Assembly (NCBI GenBank): GCA_030374765.1 | Contig: JARGXX010000097.1 | Span: 124,001-188,000 of the forward strand | Direction: 5' to 3' | DNA from: Agarophyton chilense | Lineage: Eukaryota; Rhodophyta; Florideophyceae; Gracilariales; Gracilariaceae | Length of the DNA: 64,000 nt | Shown here: positions 54,970 to 64,000 of the stretch, piece by piece | Numbering within the stretch: position 1 is the stretch's first letter | Layout: each line of letters begins with the position of its first letter | Program-made: the position numbers and the translations under genes | The notes under the pieces: generated by a model | Database searches by the model: none | Seen by the model: the letters and a program-made list of their open reading frames with translations, nothing else | What the model was told of the DNA's origin: nothing

Positions 54970-55160
54970 TCTTCTTATCTTCTAGTCTTCATCTCTTCTC
55001 GCTTCTCGAGTTCTTACTTTCTTCTTCTCGCTTCTCGAGTTCTTACTTTCTTCTTCTCGCTTCTCGAGTTCTTAATTTCTTCTTCTCGCTTCTCGAATTT
55101 CATACTTCCCTTCTCGCTTCTCGAGTTCTTCAATCATCTCTTCTCGCTTTTCGAGTTTGT
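54970..55160. repeat. Minisatellite in the Gypsy-4 3' region
   Basis: Tandem units of about 28-30 bp around the core TTCTCGCTTCTCGAGTTCTT. There are five clear copies plus worn copies at the edges, and a detached copy near 55220-55240. The strand is strongly pyrimidine-rich; the Gypsy-4 RNA would carry the purine strand. Confidence 0.85.
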
Positions 55161-55244
55161 CCTAGGTGATAATCAGTAAATGTCCTGTGCTTGCGTGTTT
55201 TCACCTTTCTTCCACATGACTTCTTGTTTTCTTCTCGCCTTTCG

Positions 55245-55660
55245 AGTTTTTACTACCTTTGTAGCCCAAACTTAGAAATGGGATGTGCCCATGAGCCCGA
55301 CTATCGGGGAGTCGATCTCCCTGGGGAGTGGTAATCACATGCGTCGATGATATCGCACGAGTTGCGAACGGGGGATGTGAGCTATAGGTTCCCACGTATC
55401 CGCTTCCAGAGGAAAACAGTACCAACGGACTCGATACAGTAATTCTCTGGTATCTACATGCTCGCCATGTTCACATATGCGATCCATAACATATTCCTCG
55501 GCGTTTCCCAATCTTTCGCTGTTGGCGCGAGACTCCGGTTAACAGGTTTGAAACGCCTTAGGGCTGACCCAAGCGTCTCTGTGTTAGCAGTCTCAGCGTC
55601 GCTAAGCGTTCGCTCGTCGACTAACTGTCGTTCTGCCCGCAGGGGCAGTGTACTCATTCC
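55245..55660. other. Gypsy-4 region without recognised features
   Basis: Between the minisatellite and the end of integrase. There are no long frames with motifs on either strand, and it is probably untranslated. Confidence 0.5.
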
Positions 55661-57180
55661 TTAAGAACCTTTCTTAGATAAAGAGCTATCCTGTTTTCCA
55701 GGTTCCATAGAAGCGTACTTCTTGCTACTTCTCAATTCCATTCGTGGATGAACTTCCTTCGATTTATCCGATTCTGACGGCTGTTGGCTGGATGATGGTG
55801 CTTGCACCACGACAGGAGGCGATACCTCTTCTTCTTCCTGCCCACGAGGGATGGGAGCCGATATCGGCGGAAGAGCGAGTGGCGCTTCGCCTGACGGTTC
55901 AGCCTGAAGCGGCAACGGCACGTGTTCGCGTGCACTCGTTTCCAAGTCCTTGGGGCCAAATTTCAAAACATCTTTCCTGCTTTCAGGTTCCATTTCTGTA
56001 CTTACGGGTGTGTGCGTGCCACGGGACATATCCCGATATTTCGGAAGCTGTCCGTGATTGGCGTACGCAACCGCCGGCGGTGGGAGATCAGGAGCTTTCT
56101 CCTCCGCTCGAGCCATTGGTGGCGGTTAACTCTCCCCAGAGTCACTTCGGCTTTTGCCTTGACGTTCTGTCGCACTGGCCTCCTTAGTTCTACCAGATAC
56201 GTGGACTTCCACCTGCGGGTCAGGCGCGACTTCAACGGAATCGCCCGATACACGTTCAACGTCCTCACCTGTCTTGATGACCACTGTGTCTTCATCAAGG
56301 TCCACCACTTTGAAGGGTCCAGCCACTATCGACAACAACTTATTACAAAATTCTTCCTGTTTGTCCGGTTTTTCAACTCGCACGAAGACGTGACCTCCTA
56401 CCCGGATTGCAGGATTTCCTCTTCGCCGTCTGGAGTCATAGTTTCTCTTATAGCGAGCTTGCGTCTTTGATAACTTCTTAGCGGCTTCTTCCGCTCTGGC
56501 CTTCAGGTCATTCCTCCATTCCAGATGGTACTTAGCCGGGGTCGGCGCGTCCAATTCTGTCTCGTCGTCGAGCGCAACTGGTAAAGTCAGAGGGTTACGT
56601 GAGAGCACAAGGTCGAACGGTGCCGTTTTTGTAGAGGTATGCACTTGCGTATTGTACGCGTAGCACAGAGTATCTGTAAACATTTCCCATTCTTTCGGGT
56701 GGTCCGCGATGTAGTGTCGTAATGCTGCTATCAGCGTGCGGTTGAAACGCTCCACCTGACAGTTGCATTGCGGATGATAGGTCGTGGTAAACACGTTTCG
56801 AATGCCCATAATGCGGCAAACATTCTGAAAGAACTTCGCAACGAATTGCTTCCCATTATCTGATAACAGAACTTCTGGTGGTCCGTATATAAATACCCAG
56901 TGTTTGATAAACGCCTGTGCGACTACGGTTGCGGTTATCCGCTTAAGCGGCACAGACCGCACTAGCTTCGAAAAGCGGTTGGTGATTACCAATAGGTAGC
57001 GATAACCTCGCCTTGAGCGAATCAATTCCCCTAGGATGTCGATACTGACGTATTGTAAAGGCGCTTTCGCCTGGAATAACGTCATCGGTTTCCGCTTCCT
57101 GTAAAGCTTCACGCGATTCTTCGTACATGTTGTACACAACCTCACTGTCGCATGGCAGTCCATTGCCAAAGTAGGCCACT
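55661..57180 (-). pseudogene. pol: Gypsy-4 integrase with Pro/Ser/Glu-rich tail (broken)
   Basis: Read leftward: the end of the zinc-binding region (CHATVRLCTTC), the core with YVSIDILGELI (first Asp), LLSDNGKQFVAKF (second Asp) and CQVERFNRTLIAALRHY (Glu). A carboxy-terminal domain with VGGHVFVRVEKPDKQEEF follows, a GPY/F-like region. The last 150 residues (55661-56116) are low-complexity Pro/Ser/Glu without a chromodomain. Confidence 0.85.
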
Positions 57181-57315
57181 AAAAATCTCTTCTTAGAGTC
57201 ATGAACAACTTCGTTCCTCCTGGATGACCAGACAGCCTGCTGTAGTGTGCCAGATGGAGTACTCGACTCTTTAAGACGTGTGGAATCACGATTTGATCAT
57301 GCTTTTCGACATGTC

Positions 57316-59215
57316 TTAACAGTACTCCTCGTGAATCGAGTGAAAAGGGGAGCTCCAACCCCCGTTAAGGCGAGAGCGTACAGACGCACAAAACGTATCG
57401 GCGTGTTGCTCATTGAGGAGCTCAGTGCACGAGACTCGCTCGAGTTGAACTGAAGGATCAGTGTCTGCTAATGCAAGGAACGGGTCTGCATCTGAATAAT
57501 CATCAAGGGTCTCTTGTTCCTCTTCTTCAAAAGATAGTGAATGGGTCTTCATGTAGAAGCAAGATATCTCTTCATCGATTTCGCCTTGGGTTTCGCCCAC
57601 TGTTTTGAGCCGCGATAGCGCGTCAGCTTGGACATTGGCCAATCCCTTCTTATAATTCAATTCGAAATTGAATTCAGAAAGGCGTAAGCGCCATCGTGTG
57701 AGACGACCAGACGGGTCTGTAACGGACTGTAACCATCGTAGAGACGAATGATCTGTGTTGACAGTAAAACGTTCTCCTTGGAGATACGGTCGCAATTTGG
57801 TTAGAGCCCAAACGACTGCAAGGCATTCCTTTTCTGAAACTGAATACTTCTTCCCAGCTGCGTTCGGCGATCTTGACCAGTAACCAATGGGTTTTCGTTC
57901 ACCATCAGGGTGTGTTTGAAAAAGGGTACACCCTACTTGGTACTCGCTGGAGTCGGTATCCACTGAGTATGGCAGGTTGGGGATGGGCAGCGCCAAGACT
58001 GGGGCTTTAATAATCTTTGTTTTCAGCTTTTCGAACGCTTCCACTTCAGCTTGTCTGAATTGTTCCAGCTGTACTGGTTGTTTTTTACGCAGCTTTGCGT
58101 TGAGCGGTGCCGCTATATGCGAGTATCGCGGCACGAATCTTTGGTAGACGTTGCACAAGCCGAGGAAAGAACGCGATTGATTCTGTGTCGACGGAGGTTG
58201 TACTTCGCGGAGAGCCTCTGTTTGTGCCTCTTGAATGGAAAGCTGTCCCGGCTTGATCACATGTCCTAAGTATCCGACGGTGCCAGCGAACCATTCGCAT
58301 TTCTTGAACTTCAAGGTGATACCTGCGCTCTGTAGTGCTTTGAGGATCTCCTCGACATGCCGTAAATGGCTTCCCACATCCTGGGAAAAGATGATCACAT
58401 CGTCCAAATAGACTAAAACAAGTCTTCCATTTGTATCTTGAGAGCAAGATGTCCAGAGTACGCTGGAAAGTAGCCGGTGCATTCGTTAAGCCAAAGGGCA
58501 TCCTTTTGAAACGGTAGAGACCGGCGTGACACGAAAATGAGGTTTTATCTTGGTCTTCTTCCGCTACAGGCACATGCCAATAGCCAGAGTTGGCGTCCAA
58601 CGTGGTGAACACGTTTGCTTTTCCTAAGCTGTCAATACATTCGTCCATTAGAGGCAACGGGAATGTATCTCGAATTGCAACTGCGTTCAGTTTTCGATAA
58701 TCGATACAGAATCGTAAAGAACCATCAGGTTTTGGGACCAGCACCACTGGTGAGGCCCAAGCAGATTGAGCTGCTTCGATTAATCCTTCTTCCAACATTT
58801 TGCTGACATTCTCCTCCTCGATTTGGCGAGTTCGCGGTCCCGCTCCGTAGGGTGGTTGGGAGATGGGTCGTGATCCTGGGACCAAATCAATGTGGTGTTC
58901 CGTAGCGGAGATCTCTCCTAGTTTTCCACTCCATATGGATGTATACTTCTTCAGCATAGACCTGATTTTCGTTCTGTAGTGTTCCGACACAAGTGCGAAG
59001 TCTAGCTCATCGACCAGGCTCTCTGGATCCTTTGCCGTTTGCAATTGATCTCCAGACGGAGTTTGCAGTTCTTCGTCTGTGTCACCGACATGGGTTAATC
59101 CCAATAGTTCTGCAGTAGAAATGTGAGTACGGACTACCACTGTGGGATGAAGCAAAGCTGTTGCAACAACCTGATTCTTCGGTATCTGATAATCGTTATC
59201 GGTGAAGTTACTCAC
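57316..59215 (-). pseudogene. pol: Gypsy-4 reverse transcriptase and RNase H (broken)
   Basis: Reverse transcriptase motifs: HIDLVPGSRPISQPPYGAGP, SLRFCIDYRKLNAVAIRD, FTTLDANSGYWHVPV, FGLTNAPATFQRTLDILL and the catalytic VYLDDVIIFSQD near 58400. RNase H: YSVDTDSSEYQVGCTLFQ, SVSEKECLAVVWALTKLRPYL, NTDHSSLRWLQSV and VQADALSRL near 57620. Broken once or twice. Confidence 0.9.
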
Positions 59216-59410
59216 TAGTATCCAAAAGGGGCTACCAGTATCAACCTGAACAATGCCGTTAGCGACTAGCAGTCCACGGGATTCTTACATCCGAGTATTC
59301 GGTTGAATTACCACGAGTCCGTGTCGTTCTGTTCTTACTTGAACCCAAGTTTGGGGTTGCGCCTTCAGCATGGCACTCTTCGCTACTCGAATCTTCGGCG
59401 ATACACGTCC

Positions 59411-59992
59411 TCAGGATTTCCCGTATTCCATAGATGGTGGAAGTGGAGGTGCTTCGGGGCAACGACGCATTGGCTTGCGAACAATTGGTACCGTTGATCC
59501 ATCATCTAGTTCCACTAGTTTTCTTCGCGGGCGAATGGCTTCGACAAACTTGTCGCAATAATCACATCCCAGTACCACTGGTGCAGCTAACGTCTTATAG
59601 ACGATGAAGTCGACTAGAACTACAAAGCGTCCCAAACGCACCACGAGTCGAACTGTTCCCAGTGTCTTCACAGCATTTTTGTTGGCATCCCGGATGTCCG
59701 GTAAAGGACCGTATCGAATACGTTCTAAGTCAGCAGGAGCGAACTCCGATTCTCGTATAAAGTTCGGACCAGCACTTGTGTCCAGGATAGTCAATCGACG
59801 AGAAAACAGATTCCTGTCAGAGCCGATGTCGGCATAGACCTTATAGTTTCTTTTAGACACTACCATGAGGTAGCTTTCCCGTTTTGACGGACAAGTATAA
59901 CGTCTCCAAGGACGATGTAACTCAGAGTCAAACTTTACTCGCTTTCCGTCTGGCGGATTGATTCCGTACGGCGGAAATTTCTGAGGCCTCAA
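59411..59992 (-). pseudogene. pol: Gypsy-4 protease region
   Basis: Retropepsin-like domain with LTILDTSAGPNFIRE near 59780 as the active-site loop and VVLGCDYCDKFVEAIRPRRK as the downstream part. It lines up with the Gypsy-3 protease (LDTGAGPNF; LSCGFCDRFVEAIFPRQRR). Confidence 0.85.
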
Positions 59993-60090
59993 GAGAATCT
60001 TGGGCTTCCAAGCGCGGGAGCAGGGAGGCGACCTCTCCCTGGTAAGCAGTACGGGATCGACTAGTGCCGACCCCCTAGGGGCTCCATCAC

Positions 60091-62248
60091 TTAGTTTTCC
60101 GGTTGCACCGGCTGATTCGCCTCAAAGGCGCCTCTTCCTACCGGGGTTCCGGGTTGTAACACTTCAGCATTCTGAGCAAACGGCTTGTCCGTCCGGCGCA
60201 TTAGTGTCTGAGAAAACCAACTTTTGGCTTTCCAATACATGCCCTCCGGCACGCGGCTCCTTTCCTCTTCTGAGAGTGCTTCATAATTCGTCATGATACG
60301 GCTCAGATCCTTTGCAGGAAGCGTGCATTCTGCACTCAAATCGTGTTTTCCATAACATGAATAACATATCAAACCGTCACAACAGTTGGTCAACATAGGT
60401 TGTGAACGGTATGCCGTGCGAGTATCCACCCATCCGGGTTTCCCGTTCTTAATACCTTCTTGTGGTGGCGCCGTGTAGGGACGGTATATAGGGCGACGGC
60501 TCACCATAGCCATTAGGGCTTCCTCGTCCTGAGACTCCAAGTATGAAAGATCCACTGTAGGTACAGAAGAGTCCGTATATTCCATTAAATGGACCGCCTC
60601 CTCATGCGAGTCACTCCCTTTGAGTGCCATCGACGAATCTCGTGAGTCAACTGGAGAATACAGATATAGCAGTTTTCTGCGGTGATTAACTCTGGCGTAG
60701 ATCTTCTCCTTACCCATTGAGGTTCCAAAAGCCACTGAACGACGGAGGCTACCACGCGCTCTGGCCGCGTCTCCTTCAGCTTTCGCAAACTGAACTAACT
60801 CCAAAAAGAAGACTCTTCCAGGCTTCTCTCGATATCGAGCTACCAACGACTTGATGTTCGGGTCCAGCCCGTCGATGTACAAGGTAATCTTGTCCTCCGT
60901 CGAGTGGACGTTTCCACAGTAGACTGAAGCTTTGTTAAGCCTTGAGCTGTACTAATCTCCGCCCTCCTCAGGCTTTTGGGTCACATCCCTTAGGTCCAGG
61001 ATCGCCTGACGTATCGCGTTTGAAGTCGGGTAACTGCGCAGCAAATACTGCACCGCCTCTGGCCATGAGGTAACGCCGCCTTCATCGGCTGTCAATGATC
61101 CGCATACGGAACGATATTGCTCTAAAGCAAAACCCTTCAGGAAGTGTGGTAAAGACACAAATGCCTGTGGTTCACTCATCTCTAGAGTCTCTGCTTCGGC
61201 AACGAATCGAGTGAGAAACTCGATAACGAGAATGGGGGTCTTCCCATCAAATGTTAAATCACTAAGGCCGATCTTCGATCGTTTGATGTGATCCTTCACC
61301 TTCGCGGTTTTGGCGTCCTGACCGCTTCTTGCTCTTCACCTTCAGACGGTAGTACCTGTAATTCAGGATCTTACGATAAAGCGGATTTGTGCACGGGAGC
61401 ACCTTCAATCCTCTGTAAGGTGAGCCTTTTTTTTTCATTAACCACAAAGACGTGTTCTTCTTCCGAGATCGGGCCCTTCGATGACCATCATCACTGTCGT
61501 CGTCATCTAACGTATCTGAATCATCAGAATCATCAGTACTGGAACTGAAACCCTCCATACTTGACGATTCATCACTCGAATCACGTGCGGACATCCGCTT
61601 CTTACGTCGTGACTTCGACTTCTTCGAACGAGCTTCCTTCAAAGGAGCTCCTTCCTCTTCCAGCACGACTGGTTTAGCAGCAGTCTGCGCATGAACTGCC
61701 GCCTTCAGGCGTTCTAACGAGGGTTAACTCGAGTGAGGACTTCCTCTACATCCATGGTTAAGACGGGTAGCGCATCGGACGTATTCCCGTACCTCTCCAG
61801 TAAATGGTTCAAATCTTCACGTAGTGTTTTCACTGATGCAGAGACCTGCTTCCCATCGTCTTGACGAACGAGTGCTTGATGCGCACTGCGTAATTGTTCG
61901 ACATCAGCGATAATAGCAGCGATCTGCGATTCCAACGCAACCATGCGCACACGCGAAGCGCTTGACTCAGACTTGAGACGACGCACTTCCCTGTGCAAAT
62001 CATCCTCTTCTTGAGGTCCGACGACCTCAGGGTCAACTACGGTTTCTGTGGTGGGCTTGACTGCCGCTGCCACAGGGGCCGGTACATCCGAGAGATCTCG
62101 TTTATCATTCACCGAGCGTGAGCGCGACATCGCTTGACGATACAGCCGCTCTCCGGCTTCAACAGATGAGGGGAGCCTCGGTTTTGGTGGTGGTCGCGCA
62201 GGACCGGGGCGACCGGTACTCGACTGGCTTCGGGTCTTTGGCATCCTA
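60091..62248 (-). pseudogene. gag: Gypsy-4 gag (broken)
   Basis: The amino end is MPKTRSQSSTGRPGPARPPP near 62242, followed by a coiled-coil stretch (VRRLKSESSASRVRMVALES). Next come an Asp/Ser-rich block (SSMEGFSSSTDDSDDSDTLD) with basic runs and a capsid core (FLTRFVAEAETLEMSEPQAF; TSWPEAVQYLLRSYPTSNAI; YIDGLDPNIKSLVARYREK). A knuckle-like CYSCYGKHDLSAEC lies near 60350. Several breaks. Confidence 0.85.
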
Positions 62249-62440
62249 GACCAAACCTGAGTCCAGGTGCGAACCAAATGGTGTCTTCGACTTCTCGACC
62301 ACGTGTTCAACCACGATGAATTCCGCAATTGCCGGAGGTGGTTCGATAAACAATAACTGTAGTGATTCTACTTCTTCCAAGTATTGACATCGATTCCACG
62401 TTCCAGGAACGAATTGTTCAGTGCAGCTGACCACAGTGGT

Positions 62441-62457
62441 TCTAAGTCGAGAGACCA
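62441..62457 (-). promoter_or_regulatory. Gypsy-4 primer binding site
   Basis: TGGTCTCTCGACTTAGA on the minus strand, two bases after the 5' LTR. Same type as Gypsy-3. About 190 bp of leader precede gag. Confidence 0.8.
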
Positions 62458-62459
62458 CT

Positions 62460-63126
62460 TGTAGTATCCGCTCTAACAGAGAGAGCGGACACCTGCGACA
62501 GCGTTCGCACTGTCGATGGGTCGCTTGCGGCGAAGTAAAAGGGGTTGTAGAGCTACAACACTAGCGAGCTGGAAGTGGGATGTAAGGCCACTACTCGCTA
62601 GCGAGGGTGAACAGTGCAACTGTAAAACGTTGATGGAACGTAGGTACGAGACGGCTCGTGAAGTTGTTGGGGGCTGACTATCTATTATAGCTCGTCCGGA
62701 TCTCCGGTTAAGGAATCCTAAGCGAGGAACAGAATAGTCATGATGCACATGTTGTCTCCTTTGCTTGGAGTCGGCGCTCACCTCTGGTGCACTATATACT
62801 GTGTGACAGGGTGAGTGCCCAAATAAATATATAAGTAATACCCAGTGGTCAGCCACTTAGCCAAACCACTATATGGGTATGGTCCCTAATGGACGTCTAG
62901 CTACAAAGGGTTGTAAAACCAGACACGTGGATCGCCACTACATGCGCCGTTGCAAGCTACTCCACTCGTGATACCACGTGTCCCAACACTGTACCCTGCC
63001 TCCTAGCATCCTACGCGGTGTGCCGTTTCATATCACAAGTTTGATGACATCACTCACTTATGAGTTCCAACCGCGACTTCGCAAAAAACCAACCCATCGG
63101 ATTCCCCGACATAGTCCAATACTACA
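62460..63126 (-). repeat. Gypsy-4 5' LTR
   Basis: 667 bp, partner of 53530-54196, TGTAG...CTACA. Gypsy-3 reverse transcriptase sequence resumes right after it. Confidence 0.94.
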
Positions 63127-64000
63127 GGCGTACCTGCCTGGTCAACCTGGATGACATAATCGTCTTCTCAGATAATCTGGACAAACATCTCACTGATGTG
63201 AGGGATATCATGACCACGTTACGAGATGCGGGTGTCACTCTTAAGTTGAAGAAATGTGACTTCTTCACGGACACCGTGAAGTATCTCGGCCATGTTATCC
63301 GTCCAGGACGTGTTACAATCGAGGAGACTCGTGTTAAGTCACTCAAAGAGGCTAAGGAACCGCCGACGCAAACCAAGCTTCGTTCTTTTCTGGGACTCGC
63401 GAACGTCTACCGACGATTCATCCTGCATTTTTCGGACAAAGCTGCACCGTTAAACGGGCTTTCGCGAAAAGGCCAACCACCAAAACTGGACCCCTTAACC
63501 CCCGTTCAAACGGAATCTTTCAACTCTCTTAAAGATTCTGTCGTCTCCGCCCCGATCCTCTCCTTGCCCAAGCCTGGAAGGCCCTTCACCGTAGATACGG
63601 ACGCTAGCGACTACCAAATAGGTTGTGCACTGTTTCAAACTGCACCCAATGGGGAAGGACGCCCCGTAGGGTACTTGTCCCGATTTCTCAACGTCCACGA
63701 GAAGAATTACTCCGTCTCGGAGAAGGAAAGCCTTGCAGTAGTGTGGGCATTACAAACGTTGCGCCCCTATCTCATGGGTAATCATTTCACCGTTTTTACG
63801 GACCACGCATCACTTAGATGGCTACTCTCCATCTCGAAGCCTTAAGGCCGCTTGATGCGTTGGCGTCTGCGTCTAGCGGAATTTTACTTTGACGTGCAGT
63901 ACCGAAAAGGATCGTGCAACACCCAAGCCGATGCTCTCTCTCGCCTGGTCACTACTGGCGAAGCACTGCCCGTCAAAGACGATGGAATACCCTGCTTTGC
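63127..64000 (+). pseudogene. pol: Gypsy-3 reverse transcriptase second part and RNase H (cut by the window end)
   Basis: Begins within the catalytic region (LVNLDDIIVFSDNLDKHL near 63135-63190). It goes on with LKKCDFFTDTVKYLGHVIRP, LRSFLGLANVYRRFI and RNase H (FTVDTDASDYQIGCALFQ, SVSEKESLAVVWALQTLRPYL, FTDHASLRWLLSI). RNase H ends with NTQADALSRL near 63930 and the sequence stops there. Confidence 0.92.

Larger units (their letters stand above)
53530..63126 (-). mobile_element. Gypsy-4, Ty3/Gypsy element (broken) inside Gypsy-3
   Basis: 9597 bp on the minus strand with two 667-bp LTRs of equal length, a primer site beside the right LTR and a polypurine tract beside the left LTR. Flanking bases are GGCTT (53525-53529) and GGCGT (63127-63131), a 5-bp target repeat with one mismatch. 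Order on the minus strand: gag, protease, reverse transcriptase, RNase H, integrase, then a 1.4-kb noncoding part with antisense open frames. The LTRs are about 96% identical. About eight breaks. Related to its host Gypsy-3. Confidence 0.93.
48789..64000 (+). mobile_element. Gypsy-3, Ty3/Gypsy element (broken), runs past the window end, host of Gypsy-4
   Basis: Plus-strand element. The 5' LTR is 48789-49626, the primer site lies 3 bp later, then gag (about 49790-51610), protease and linker (about 51650-53150) and reverse transcriptase from 53155. RT is split by Gypsy-4 (53530-63126) and continues at 63127 with RNase H to the end of the window. Integrase and 3' LTR lie outside. It inserted into Copia-D reverse transcriptase; the left target bases are GAAAT. 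About seven breaks in the visible part. Confidence 0.88.

Noticed and set aside
54970-55160. CRISPR-like array
   Set aside because: The units are contiguous without unique spacers; it is an ordinary minisatellite in a eukaryotic element.

Overview
This window is from a eukaryotic nuclear genome and is almost entirely a nested pile of LTR retrotransposons. I see nothing bacterial in it. The mix of Ty1/Copia and Ty3/Gypsy elements, a PIF/Harbinger transposase and a decayed beta-propeller/IPT-type gene would suit a repeat-rich alga or other protist. A red alga is my best guess, but the sequence does not prove it. No intact host gene was recognised.

Layout. (1) 201-14764: Copia-A, minus strand, with 220-bp LTRs and 5-bp target repeats ATCGA. 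Gypsy-1 (842-9688, minus, 1423-bp LTRs, target repeats CTTAG) lies inside it. (2) 14765-19560: the only stretch not dominated by LTR elements. It holds a short LTR-like repeat, a broken unidentified gene (plus strand), a broken propeller plus IPT/TIG gene (minus) and a PIF/Harbinger transposase with two in-frame stops (minus). (3) about 19560-32330: Copia-B, plus strand, split by Gypsy-2 (20238-29280, minus, target repeats ATTAG), a close sister of Gypsy-1. (4) about 32340-33715: an old AT-rich Copia remnant related to Copia-D. (5) 33721-about 36960: Copia-C, minus, lacking its 3' half. (6) about 37340-44740: Copia-C2, minus, same family as Copia-C, split by Copia-E (38692-43433, plus, target repeats TCCAG), which looks whole. 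(7) 44974-48788: Copia-D, plus, AT-rich, cut by (8) Gypsy-3 (48789 to beyond the window end, plus). Gypsy-3 is split in its reverse transcriptase by Gypsy-4 (53530-63126, minus, 667-bp LTRs), a relative in the opposite orientation.

Relative ages from LTR mismatches counted by eye: Gypsy-1 about 99% identical, Gypsy-2 about 98%, Copia-E about 97%, Gypsy-4 about 96%, Copia-A about 92%. For Copia-A and Gypsy-1 this agrees with the nesting order.

The most interesting signals are these. The gag start codon of Copia-A and Copia-C sits inside a primer binding site that copies the initiator-tRNA anticodon arm. Gypsy-1 and Gypsy-2 carry a duplicated module of about 75 residues between protease and reverse transcriptase. 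Gypsy-4 has antisense open reading and a polyadenylation signal between pol and its 3' LTR. Gypsy-2 has an extra piece of U3 plus pre-LTR sequence at its 5' end.
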